Origin: Bacteroidia bacterium
GTDB lineage: Bacteria > Bacteroidota > Bacteroidia > NS11-12g > UBA955
Direction of reading: 5' to 3'
DNA: 64,000 nucleotides
NCBI GenBank assembly: GCA_023228875.1
Contig: JALOAG010000001.1
Location: 1-64,000, forward strand
The notes beneath the pieces are model-generated. The model did not search any database. It worked only from the letters and a program-made list of their open reading frames with translations, and had not been told where the DNA came from. How positions within the stretch are numbered: position 1 is the first letter of the stretch; each line of letters opens with the position of its first letter. The translations under genes were made by a program, and so were the position numbers. Shown here in pieces: positions 7,859 to 15,880 of the stretch.

Positions 7859-8251
7859 TTAATCTATATACCAAGTCATCATCGCTGAAAATGGTTTCCA
7901 ATTCCACAAAAGCAAATACAGTCCACAGCCAATATAACTTGTCAAAGCTTGTCTTAATGTCAATTTTGGAAAAGGTTTTATTAGTCGTCCGATTATAAAG
8001 TGTCCCAAAACAATGCAAGGAATTATTACAATGCCCCAAAAGGTCGTCATCATTAAAATCATATTTACTAAACCGCTGTAAGGTATTGGATAACTTTCTT
8101 GTCCGCCATCTATTCCATATTTAGGTAGGTGTCCAAGTTCATTTCCTGTAATTAGATAATTTGTCAGGACTAGAATTACCCAAATGACTGGCAATAAACC
8201 TATAGTCCAATAGGTTAGTGAAACAATATTATTAATTCTTTTCTGTGTCAT
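7859..8251 (-). CDS. Membrane protein (cassette C8)
   Basis: A 130-residue protein with three predicted membrane helices (about residues 13-31, 62-84 and 98-116). No family recognised. Between its stop and the attC core there are 150 bp without a convincing gene, longer than in other one-gene cassettes. This could mean that a second gene has decayed. Confidence 0.55.
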   Translation of the reverse strand: MTQKRINNIVSLTYWTIGLLPVIWVILVLTNYLITGNELGHLPKYGIDGGQESYPIPYSGLVNMILMMTTFWGIVIIPCIVLGHFIIGRLIKPFPKLTLRQALTSYIGCGLYLLLWNWKPFSAMMTWYID

Positions 8252-8293
8252 TGTTTTCTTCCTGGTGTCTGTTGTGGCGTCTTTTAAGCTGCC

Positions 8294-8425
8294 GCATAAC
8301 GGTTTGCAGCTACCCGAAGGTGGCGATTTCGAAGCACTTCACTGTCAACCAAGCAGAAACTTTGATAGAAGCACAAAGCTTGATTTAACCACTGAACCGC
8401 CACTTTTGGGTAGGTGCTGTTATGC
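8294..8425. repeat. attC site of cassette C7
   Basis: Cores GCATAAC and GTTATGC with the common-family body (GGTTTGCAGC instead of GTTTTGCAGC beside the core). The word GTTATGCCTA recurs inverted at 9162-9171. Confidence 0.9.
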
Positions 8426-9154
8426 CTAGTTTTTTATTTTCAAGTCCTTTTTCAAGTCAACATATTTATATTTCAATTGAATTGTCGGTGTCAAATTTTT
8501 AATTGCGTTTGGAAGGTAACAATTTTCAATTATTTCTAAATGGTCAGAATAAAGAGCAAACGATTTCAATGTAAATTCCTTTTCACAGTTTTCATATTGC
8601 TCTAATGCCCAATTATAGGTGTCTTCGTCAAGTTCTGCATTTTTGTCGAGCAACATTTCTTTGAGGTCTTTTTTCTGTTGCTCATATTGTTTGTCTCTGT
8701 CTGCAATAACTCGATTTTTAAAATTCCCTGTTGTATCAATAATTTGGTCAATGGTTAAAAACTGTCCTGTTATGTAATTGTATGTAAAGTAGTCTGTCCA
8801 AACTGTGCAATATGCTCCGCAACCTTCAGCACTTATGTTTAACGAAATAAGTCCGTTTTTTAAGTAAGTAACTTCAAAGTCAAGATAAATAATTCCATCA
8901 GACCATTTAATTAATGTAGAGTCAGTTGAAAGGTCTGGATATTCATTATTAGTAAAACGGTTTTTCAAGTCGTTATTTATTGCTTTGTCAACTTGCAAAT
9001 TACCTGTCTTTATCACAGGAAATTTTAGCTTTTCATCTTGAACGTTTGAGAATTTTTCTATTCTAGGAATGAATAAAGTGTCAACGGAAATTTTCTGTCC
9101 GAATGAAGTCAGCCAAAAGGTCAAAAGTAATATTGTCGTTAGGATTCGTGTCAT
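8426..9154 (-). CDS. Secreted DUF3298-like protein (cassette C7)
   Basis: A 242-residue protein with a signal peptide (MTRILTTILLLTFWLTSFG). The core FPVIKTGNLQVDKAINNDL, the CGAYC pair and the strand LSLNISAEGCGAY... followed by FTYNYITGQFLTIDQII resemble the DUF4163/DUF3298 extracellular domain found in Bacteroidota lipoproteins and RsiV-like proteins. Its TAG stop immediately abuts the attC core. Function unknown; probably periplasmic. Confidence 0.55.
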   Translation of the reverse strand: MTRILTTILLLTFWLTSFGQKISVDTLFIPRIEKFSNVQDEKLKFPVIKTGNLQVDKAINNDLKNRFTNNEYPDLSTDSTLIKWSDGIIYLDFEVTYLKNGLISLNISAEGCGAYCTVWTDYFTYNYITGQFLTIDQIIDTTGNFKNRVIADRDKQYEQQKKDLKEMLLDKNAELDEDTYNWALEQYENCEKEFTLKSFALYSDHLEIIENCYLPNAIKNLTPTIQLKYKYVDLKKDLKIKN

Positions 9155-9164
9155 TTAAAATTAG

Positions 9165-9297
9165 GCATAACGGTTTGGGGCTTGGCGTAGTGGCGGATTT
9201 TTAGCACTACACTTCAATAGAAGTACCAAAGTTCAAATTTAGCAAAAACTTTCATACGAAGCACTTCACCCGCCATTACGCCAAACCCTTGTTACCG
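9165..9297. repeat. attC site of cassette C6
   Basis: Cores GCATAAC and GTTACCG. The arms GGCGTAGTGGCGG / CCGCCATTACGCC pair well but have a sequence different from the common family. The word GTTACCGGC recurs inverted at 15631-15639, so the whole 6.3-kb stretch is one cassette. Confidence 0.88.
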
Positions 9298-9438
9298 GCT
9301 GGTGTTCTGTCTGCCAGTCTTTGCAAACCATTGTCAGTTTTGAATTTTTGTGTCATTGCCGGGTCGGTTGTGCGTTGCGTTTTTTACTTTTTTGAAGGGT
9401 CGGGAATTTTTTAAAAATAATTTTGTCTTGAGTCGGCT
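9298..9438. other. 3' flank of cassette C6, no gene seen
   Basis: A 140-bp segment between the attC and hairpin element 1. It is partly similar to the equivalent flank of cassette C3 (22745-22885): both contain a block like tgcaaaccattgtc followed by a T-rich run. It contains one copy of the tail motif TGTGCGTTGCG (9369-9379). No coding frame is convincing. Confidence 0.5.
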
Positions 9439-9514
9439 TTGCAAGCTCTTTGCCAAAGCTTTGGTTTGAGCGTTGGCTTGTGTGGCTTTGGCAATGTGCT
9501 TGCAATTGATGGGC
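9439..9514. repeat. Inner hairpin element 1 (3' side of copper cargo)
   Basis: Outer stem TTGCAAGC (9439-9446), TCTT, inner stem TGCCAAAGC (9451-9459), a 25-nt loop, inner stem GCTTTGGCA (9485-9493), ATGT, outer stem GCTTGCAA (9498-9505), then tail TTGATGGGC. It ends two bases before the stop codon of the multicopper oxidase gene. Together with element 2 it brackets the operon in the same orientation. Confidence 0.8.
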
Positions 9515-9515
9515 T

Positions 9516-11786
9516 TTAATAATTCAATGATAGTCCAACCCCAAATCCCATATCGCTGTCATAATGTGTTCGTATTCCCATATTTTTATTGATAATGTAT
9601 TTTAGTTCAGCCATATATTCAAAATCGGTATTGACCATAAAACCTGCTCTTATTCTTTTTGAAATCGGAATGTCTTCACGCATCAAAGACAATCGGACAA
9701 TTCCATCGTGATATACTTCTGCCTGAAAGTTAACGAGCATTGGCAGGGTGTACATAAAACCTAAACTAACAGCTCTGCGTGTATCTTTTTCATTCTTTTG
9801 TCCGAATAAGTTTGTTTCGTGTTCGTCAATTCCCATTTTTCGGTATCGGTAATCAAAACCAATAAACGGCATAAACCATTGCATTTTGCCGATGTATCGT
9901 CCCAAATGCGTTTCTACTTCGTAGCCGTGCATATCATTATAGCCCAACCGCCATTCTGTACCCAAACTCCATCTTGCATTTTGAACCATTGCTTCACCAT
10001 CGTTCCCATTGGTTGCAAAATCATTTTCAATCATAAAGTGCAGCATATTACTTTCTCTTTGCAATTTATTGTAGGCTTGTTTCTTGTTGGGTAAGTGTGG
10101 ATTTTGATAGTCATCAACTGCAAAAACTCTATTCATTCCGCCCATCATATGGTATAAGATATGGCAGTGAAAAAACCAATCGCCTTCTTCATTTGCCAAA
10201 AACTCGATGGTATCGGTTTCCATCGGCATAATATCCAACACATTTTTGAGAGGAGCATTTTCGCCTTTACCATTGATTACCCTAAAATCAAAACCGTGTA
10301 AGTGCATCGGGTGGCGCATCATAGAGTTGTTATAAATGGTAATACGCAGTATTTCTCCTTTTTTCACTGGTATTTTATCCACTTCCGAAAGTATCCGGTT
10401 ATCCATACTCCACACATAACGGTTCATATTTCCGGTAAGTGTAAATTTTAATTCTTTCACCGGAGCATCTTTAGGAAGTTCTGTATTATGGGGCGATTGC
10501 AACATTGCATAATTCAGGGTCTTTATTTCTCCTAATTCGTTGGCATTGTAGCGGTTTGGGTCGCTGTCCACATTGTGCTGACTATGGTCTTGCTTTTGTT
10601 TTTGCTTCGCTTCTCCTGTTATTTCGGGATACATTACCACGTTCATATCCATTTGGTTCAGACTCATTTTCATTCCCATATCGTCCAGATTGCCATCCAT
10701 TTTCATCATATCATTCATCATTTTCATTCCCTCAAAATATTTTAATGTTGGAAGCGGAGAAATTAATTGCTTGATGCCGTTGCCAATAAAATAGCTTGCA
10801 GATTGTGTTCTGTCTTCGGTTGTTGCCAAAAATTCGTAAGAAACACCGTCATAAGGAATGGTTACAACAATATCATAAGTTTCAGAAACCGCAATAATCA
10901 ACCTGTCCACTTCAACAGGCTCAACATCGTTACCGTCATTGGCAACTACAGTAATTTTACCGCCTGCATACCGCAACCAAAAATAGGACGAAGCTCCACC
11001 ATTGGAAACTCTTAATCTTACTTTATCACCTGCTTTCAAGGTTTTTCCGTCAACCGTTTTTAAATCGGTTGTGTGATTTCCGTTGAGTAGAATTTTATCA
11101 TAATACACATCACTTACGTCCATCGCCAACATCCGTTTCCATTCGTTCTTGATTTTTGTTTTAAAATACCCTTCTCGAATAGCTTCTGCGTATGACTGTG
11201 TTGCATTTTTTTTAATGGCTGCCCAATCGTTGGCATTGTGCAACATTCGGTTGATATTATTGGGATTATAATTTGTCCATTCACTTATCATCAGGGGAAC
11301 GGTTGGTAAATCATCGATGCCTTTTCTAAAAGTTGGGTCGTTTTGCTTTTTTAGCATCACAAAACTGCCATACATTCCAATTTGCTCTTGCAAACCCGAG
11401 TGGGAATGATACCAATGTGTTCCGTGCTGGATTATGGGAAAACGATATGTGTAAGTTGTACCGGGCTCAATAGGTTTTTGTGTAAGCCAAGGCACACCAT
11501 CTTCTTTATTGGGCAAAAATACTCCGTGCCAATGTAGTGATGTACTTTCTTTTAGCTGATTGTGTACCACAATTTCAGCAGTATCGCCCTCTGTAAAAGT
11601 GAGTGTTGGCATTGGAATTTGACCGTTTACTGCAATTGCTCTTTTTTCTTTTCCTGCATAGTTTACCAATGTGTCTTTTACATATAAATCGTATCGCACT
11701 ACTTTTTGTGCGAAAAGAGAAGTTGTTGCCAAAAGCATCAGTGTTATCGGCAACAGCTTTTTTTGAAAAATATTTTGTATATCCAT
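9516..11786 (-). CDS. copA: CopA-type multicopper oxidase with C-terminal outer-membrane-like domain
   Basis: A 756-residue periplasmic copper-resistance oxidase (Cu(I) oxidation/binding). Signal peptide in residues 1-26. Copper ligand motifs are present: HWHG (about 84), HWYHSHSG (about 120), HPMHLHG (about 490) and HCHILYHMMGGM (about 540). A Met-rich insert around 350-385 (MKMMNDMMKMDG...) is the usual Cu(I)-binding segment of CopA/PcoA. The last ~170 residues look like beta-strands of a CopB/PcoB-like outer-membrane domain ending DSDMGFGVGLSLNY, so one protein seems to combine the two. It is the last gene of the copper operon in cassette C6, 10 bp after the ATPase gene. Confidence 0.9.
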   Translation of the reverse strand: MDIQNIFQKKLLPITLMLLATTSLFAQKVVRYDLYVKDTLVNYAGKEKRAIAVNGQIPMPTLTFTEGDTAEIVVHNQLKESTSLHWHGVFLPNKEDGVPWLTQKPIEPGTTYTYRFPIIQHGTHWYHSHSGLQEQIGMYGSFVMLKKQNDPTFRKGIDDLPTVPLMISEWTNYNPNNINRMLHNANDWAAIKKNATQSYAEAIREGYFKTKIKNEWKRMLAMDVSDVYYDKILLNGNHTTDLKTVDGKTLKAGDKVRLRVSNGGASSYFWLRYAGGKITVVANDGNDVEPVEVDRLIIAVSETYDIVVTIPYDGVSYEFLATTEDRTQSASYFIGNGIKQLISPLPTLKYFEGMKMMNDMMKMDGNLDDMGMKMSLNQMDMNVVMYPEITGEAKQKQKQDHSQHNVDSDPNRYNANELGEIKTLNYAMLQSPHNTELPKDAPVKELKFTLTGNMNRYVWSMDNRILSEVDKIPVKKGEILRITIYNNSMMRHPMHLHGFDFRVINGKGENAPLKNVLDIMPMETDTIEFLANEEGDWFFHCHILYHMMGGMNRVFAVDDYQNPHLPNKKQAYNKLQRESNMLHFMIENDFATNGNDGEAMVQNARWSLGTEWRLGYNDMHGYEVETHLGRYIGKMQWFMPFIGFDYRYRKMGIDEHETNLFGQKNEKDTRRAVSLGFMYTLPMLVNFQAEVYHDGIVRLSLMREDIPISKRIRAGFMVNTDFEYMAELKYIINKNMGIRTHYDSDMGFGVGLSLNY

Positions 11787-11796
11787 TTTATAATTT

Positions 11797-13944
11797 TCAT
11801 TTATTAATTTTTAAAAGGCTTGCATTTATGGCAACCACAATTGTACTTACGCTCATCAAAACCGCACCCATTGCAGGACTTAAAACGAAATTCGGATAAA
11901 GCACACCTGCTGCAAGCGGAATGGCAATAACGTTGTAGCCAACCGCCCAAAGCAGATTTTGAACCATCTTTTTATAAGTCCGTTTACCGAAGTCAATCAT
12001 TTTTACTACATCTCTTGGGTCGCTGTTCACCAGAATAATATCGGCTGTTTCGGCTGCTACATCCGTACCTGAACCTACTGCAATACCTACATCTGCCTGT
12101 GCCAATGCCGGTGCATCATTCACACCATCTCCAGTCATCGCAACCACTTCACCTTTGGCTTGATATTCCTTTACTTTTTCCTGCTTTTCGTGAGGCAATA
12201 CATTTGCGATATAACCGTCCATTCCCAACTGCTTTGATACGGCTGCCGCAATTTTTTCATTGTCGCCTGTAAGCAGAATGGATCTGATATTCATCTTTGT
12301 TAACTCGTTAATGGCTTCTTGTGAACCCTCACGAATACTGTCAGCCAAGGTGATTATGCCGATAACTTCATTATCAATAAAAACATAATTGACCGTTTCA
12401 ATATTTTGATTGACTTCTTTTGGCGTTTCAGGCTCTGTAAGATTGTTTTGTTTGAAATAATTAGGTCCTGCCGCTACTATTTCCTTTCCGTTCACTACTG
12501 CTTTTACACCTATACCTGCCATATAGCTGAAATTCTCTGACTTCCATAGTTCAAGGTTTCTTTCTTTTAGAGTTTTCAAAATACCTTTCGCAATGTGGTG
12601 TTCGGAATATTGTTGAACGGCTGCTGCATATTGTATTATTTCATCGGCTGCATATTTATCGGTTAATGGAATAACCTTTTCAACAGCGTGAGAACCTTGG
12701 GTAAGCGTTCCTGTTTTGTCAAAAATAATGGTGGATAAGTTGCGTGTGGTCTCAAATGCGGTACGATTGCGGATGAGCAAACCATTGGTTGCCGAAAGCG
12801 TTGTAGAAATGGCAACCACCAACGGAATAGCCACACCCAAAGCGTGTGGACAAGCCGTAACCATTACCGTAACCATTCTTTCCAATGCAAAAGCAATATC
12901 TCCGCTACTGCCAAACCAATAAATAAAAGTGATTACGCCTGTTGCAATGGCAATATAAGTAAGCCATTTAGCTACTTTATCGGCAAGGTTTTGCGTATTG
13001 GATTTTGCTGCTTGTGCATCCTGAACTAAATTGATAACCTTATTGAGGTAACTGTCTTTACCCACACCTGTTGCTGTAACTCTTAACGCACCTTCGCCAT
13101 TGATAGAACCTGCAATTACTTTTCCGTCTTTTTCCTTCTTCACCGGAACACTTTCGCCTGTGAGCATACTTTCGTTTACATAAGAAACTCCATCGACAAT
13201 TGTTCCATCGGCAGGAATTTTTTCACCGGGTTTGATGATAATGGTTTCACCGTTTTTTAGGTCTTCGAGTTTTATTTTTATGGCTTCTCCGTGTCGTTCT
13301 ACAGTAACATCGTTTGGCAAAAGTGCCACCAATGACTGCAATGCTTTTGAAGCTGCCATAGTAGAACGCATTTCTAACCAATGTCCCAAAAGCATAATCA
13401 CGATAAGGGTTGCCAACTCCCAAAAGAAATCCATACCTTTCAATCCCAGTGCCACGGCTACAGAATATACATAAGCGACAGTAATAGCGATGGCTACCAA
13501 GGTCATCATACCGATGGCTTTGGCTTTAATTTCGCCTACCATTCCTTTCAGGAAAGGCATTCCACCATAGATGTAAATAATAGTTCCTAATGTCAGCAGT
13601 ACATATTTATCTCCCGGAAAAGCAATAGTAAAACCGAACCAATGCTGTATCATTTCCGATAAGAGCAAAATGGGAACGGTAATGATCAAACTTACCCAAA
13701 AACGTTTGAGGAAATCGTGGGTATGATGTCCTTCGTGTTTGTCGTAACCACTATCGGAATGATGACTGTGGTTTTCACTATGATGTGAATGTTCTTTATG
13801 GTCGTGATGTTGGTGGTGTCCGTGATGGCTGTGTGTTTCTTTTTTACTGCCACCCATAGGAACTAAATCCATTCCGCAAAGCGGACATTTTCCCGGTTCG
13901 TCCTTTATCACTTGTAAGTGCATCGGACAAGTATATTTTTTCAT
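11797..13944 (-). CDS. copB: CopB-type copper/silver-exporting P1B ATPase
   Basis: About 715 residues. An N-terminal metal-binding zinc-ribbon-like domain (YTCPMH ... CPLCGMDLVPM) is followed by a His-rich run (residues about 40-75), eight membrane helices, the CPH transport motif (about 365) that marks the P1B-3/CopB group, the phosphorylation motif DKTGTLTQG (about 407), TGDN and GDGVNDAPAL. I start at MKKYTCPMH (13944); an in-frame ATG at 13986 would add 14 residues. It pumps copper or silver ions out of the cytoplasm. Operon partner of the oxidase downstream and the HMA/DUF3347 protein upstream. Confidence 0.9.
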   Translation of the reverse strand: MKKYTCPMHLQVIKDEPGKCPLCGMDLVPMGGSKKETHSHHGHHQHHDHKEHSHHSENHSHHSDSGYDKHEGHHTHDFLKRFWVSLIITVPILLLSEMIQHWFGFTIAFPGDKYVLLTLGTIIYIYGGMPFLKGMVGEIKAKAIGMMTLVAIAITVAYVYSVAVALGLKGMDFFWELATLIVIMLLGHWLEMRSTMAASKALQSLVALLPNDVTVERHGEAIKIKLEDLKNGETIIIKPGEKIPADGTIVDGVSYVNESMLTGESVPVKKEKDGKVIAGSINGEGALRVTATGVGKDSYLNKVINLVQDAQAAKSNTQNLADKVAKWLTYIAIATGVITFIYWFGSSGDIAFALERMVTVMVTACPHALGVAIPLVVAISTTLSATNGLLIRNRTAFETTRNLSTIIFDKTGTLTQGSHAVEKVIPLTDKYAADEIIQYAAAVQQYSEHHIAKGILKTLKERNLELWKSENFSYMAGIGVKAVVNGKEIVAAGPNYFKQNNLTEPETPKEVNQNIETVNYVFIDNEVIGIITLADSIREGSQEAINELTKMNIRSILLTGDNEKIAAAVSKQLGMDGYIANVLPHEKQEKVKEYQAKGEVVAMTGDGVNDAPALAQADVGIAVGSGTDVAAETADIILVNSDPRDVVKMIDFGKRTYKKMVQNLLWAVGYNVIAIPLAAGVLYPNFVLSPAMGAVLMSVSTIVVAINASLLKINK

Positions 13945-14002
13945 ATTCTTTTTGTTCTGAAAAGCAATGAAGATGGATTTTACCACTTCATTGCTTTGTT
14001 GG

Positions 14003-14851
14003 TTATTTTATAGTTTCAACTGTACTACCGCAAGTAAGCATTTGCGAACCGTAATAAGGGTTTTTAATAGCATTTTCTTTGCTCAACCAATTTGCTCCCT
14101 TGCCTTTGTTTGCCATTGGGCAATGCTGATAATAAACAGGTGTTTCCTGTTTTGATACTTTTATCAGTTCGTACATATTTTTTGATAAGCTCATAAAATG
14201 GTCTCGCTGATGTGCTACATCTTTGGTTTCAGCAATGTGTTCTGCATCAAAGGCAAGGTCTTTCATTACTTTCATCCAAACCGTATGTTCCTCGTTTGAA
14301 AGTTTATTCATTTGAACAGCGACAAGAGCGGTTAGCAAGTCTTTTGCTTTAGTGGAAGTTGTGTTCCCGTCAGATTTTACCAAGGCATCTTTTACCGAAA
14401 AATAGTTTTCAAAAACGGATGTCAGTTGGTTTACTTCCTGCATTTCTGTAGATGCCGTATGACTTGAATGGTCGTGTGTTTCCGTTTTCGGTTCTGCTTT
14501 TGCAACAGGTTTGTTCACCCGTTCATACAGGCAACATTCAGGCAGTTTTGCATACACATCATCGGGTGCAAGAAATTTATCGCTGTCATAGCCTACTAAA
14601 GCGATACGTTTCAGAATTTCGTCCTGATTGGTCTTTTTTGCATCGTAGGTAATGGTCGCCATTTTCGTTTCTTTGTTCCAATCTACCTCGGCTACTTTTT
14701 TAACATTTCCTGCTTTTTCTATGGTGCTTTCGCACATTCCACAGTTTCCGTAAATTTTTACGGTTTCGGTTTTGGCGTTTTTAATTTGAGCGTTGCTCAC
14801 TCCGAATGACAACATTAGCAATGCGGTCATTACATATTTTAATGATTTCAT
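14003..14851 (-). CDS. Periplasmic HMA-domain + DUF3347 copper-binding protein
   Basis: A 282-residue protein with signal peptide (residues 1-21). Residues about 28-95 are a heavy-metal-associated domain with the metal site GNCGMC. A His-containing linker (ETHDHSSH) leads to a DUF3347 domain (about 140-282), a helical domain common in Bacteroidota copper operons. It ends with HCPMANKGKGANWLS and LTCGST, both likely metal ligands. Probably a periplasmic copper chaperone for the ATPase/oxidase pair. Order in the transcript: Cys-rich protein, this gene, ATPase, oxidase. Confidence 0.85.
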   Translation of the reverse strand: MKSLKYVMTALLMLSFGVSNAQIKNAKTETVKIYGNCGMCESTIEKAGNVKKVAEVDWNKETKMATITYDAKKTNQDEILKRIALVGYDSDKFLAPDDVYAKLPECCLYERVNKPVAKAEPKTETHDHSSHTASTEMQEVNQLTSVFENYFSVKDALVKSDGNTTSTKAKDLLTALVAVQMNKLSNEEHTVWMKVMKDLAFDAEHIAETKDVAHQRDHFMSLSKNMYELIKVSKQETPVYYQHCPMANKGKGANWLSKENAIKNPYYGSQMLTCGSTVETIK

Positions 14852-14943
14852 TTTTTTAAATTTTAGATTACTAAATTACTTAAATTTTGAAAGCCTTTAA
14901 ATCGCTTTCAATAGGACACAGCTATGGCTGTCAAGTCAAGAAA

Positions 14944-15312
14944 TCAGCTTATTTTAGGCGGTTGCCAAATGGAATGAAATCCCGAAGAAATATAACTTTG
15001 CGTATAGCCAAAAGTTAAATTTTCGAGTACGATGATGTGATTTTTCATTCCTGCATCAAGAGTTAATGCAAAAGCAAGGGGAGCAGTTGGGCAATGACAG
15101 GAAGGGTTTTTACATTTTCCACCACAACCGTCATTGTTTTGGTTGTTGTCAGAATGATTTTTGCAACAGTCTTTTTTCTCTGTTTGTGATGTTTTTTTGT
15201 CGCAACAAGATTTTTCGGTTTTCGTGTGAGATTTACCACAAGCATAGGTCAGCGTTGGTGTCAAAAAGAAACCAAGCATCACTATCAGCATTATGGAAAT
15301 TTGTCTTGTCAT
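14944..15312 (-). CDS. Small secreted Cys-rich metal-binding protein
   Basis: A 122-residue protein with a signal peptide ending near YACGKSH. The middle is a dense Cys/His/Lys region with CCDKK, CCKNH, CGGKCKNPSCHC, probably a metal-buffering segment. The C-terminal part is hydrophobic/aromatic and ends FHSIWQPPKIS. The open frame extends upstream through the hairpin element, so I choose the ATG at 15312, which has a TACCTTTG -7 box 15 bp upstream. First gene of the copper operon. I do not recognise a named family. Confidence 0.7.
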   Translation of the reverse strand: MTRQISIMLIVMLGFFLTPTLTYACGKSHTKTEKSCCDKKTSQTEKKDCCKNHSDNNQNNDGCGGKCKNPSCHCPTAPLAFALTLDAGMKNHIIVLENLTFGYTQSYISSGFHSIWQPPKIS

Positions 15313-15326
15313 ATTTTTTCTGTCTG

Positions 15327-15334
15327 CAAAGGTA
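15327..15334 (-). promoter_or_regulatory. -7 box of the copper operon promoter
   Basis: Minus-strand TACCTTTG matches the Bacteroidota -7 motif TAnnTTTG and sits 15 bp before the first ATG. The nearest upstream TTG (15363-15361) is 26 bp away, longer than usual, and touches the base of hairpin element 2. Confidence 0.45.
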
Positions 15335-15364
15335 TAAATTTTTTTGTTCGGGTGTGTTGGCAAA

Positions 15365-15439
15365 AAATGGCTCTTTTGGTTTTGTGAAGGGTTGGCTTGT
15401 GTGTCGGGCAAAACCAAATGTGCCATTTGTGCGGTAGGC
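15365..15439. repeat. Inner hairpin element 2 (5' side of copper cargo)
   Basis: Outer stem AAATGGC (15365-15371), TCTT, inner stem TTGGTTTTG (15376-15384), a 24-nt loop, inner stem CAAAACCAA (15409-15417), ATGT, outer stem GCCATTT (15422-15428), tail GTGCGGTAGGC. Same orientation as element 1. Confidence 0.8.
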
Positions 15440-15632
15440 TAAAAATTGTCTTTAAAAAATGTGCGTTGGCAAAAAAATAAAAAACATAGGGTCGGTCAGC
15501 GTGTCGGGTTGCTCGTTGTCCGTTAGTAATAAGGTCTATATGTTGGTCGCTTTTCAAAATGGTTTGTCCTTGTGTTAATGTTCAAATTTTGGTCGTCCGT
15601 TTAATGTTAGCACTGTCGTCTGTTACACTTGC
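15440..15632. other. 5' flank of cassette C6, homologous to that of C3
   Basis: About 190 bp between hairpin element 2 and the attC. From 15460 to about 15580 it aligns with 32338-32455 in cassette C3: TGTGCGTTGGC, an A-rich run, GGGTCGG, GTGTCGG, CTCGTTGTCCGTT and AAAATGGTTT. Minus-strand frames in both copies share an ITNGQR-like stretch, but I see no sign that they are translated. No gene called. Confidence 0.6.
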
Positions 15633-15767
15633 CGGTAACGTTTTGGCAGCTTTGCGAGGTAGCGGATTTTTAGCACTAACTTTGAAACGAATCCGACACT
15701 TCAAATATACAAAAAAACTTAGAAACGAAGCACTTCGCCCGCTATCTTGCAAAACTGCTTGTTATAG
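15633..15767. repeat. attC site of cassette C5
   Basis: Cores CGGTAAC and GTTATAG. The arms CTTTGCGAGGTAGCGG / CCGCTATCTTGCAAAA pair. The loop contains TTTTTAGCAC. The word GTTATAGGCA recurs inverted at 21488-21497, so cassette C5 is 5.7 kb. Confidence 0.88.
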
Positions 15768-15804
15768 GCATACCCCTTCATTTTCGTTCGGCTTGTCTGT
15801 TGGC

Positions 15805-15880
15805 TTGGTAGCTCTTTTTCATTTTTTGTTTGGCTTTGTGCGAATGGTAAAAATGAAAATGTGCTACCAAATGCGGTAGG
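15805..15880. repeat. Inner hairpin element 3 (3' side of R-M/Kiwa cargo)
   Basis: Outer stem TTGGTAGC (15805-15812), TCTT, inner stem TTTCATTTTT (15817-15826), a 22-nt loop, inner stem AAAAATGAAA (15849-15858), ATGT, outer stem GCTACCAA (15863-15870), tail ATGCGGTAGG(C). It ends exactly at the kwaB stop codon. Confidence 0.8.

Noticed and set aside
15309..15557. Small minus-strand frames at 15309-15557 and 32196-32441 that share an ITNGQR-like stretch
   Set aside because: The similarity is explained by the homologous flanking DNA of cassettes C6 and C3; the frames run into the hairpins and lack start-site signals.
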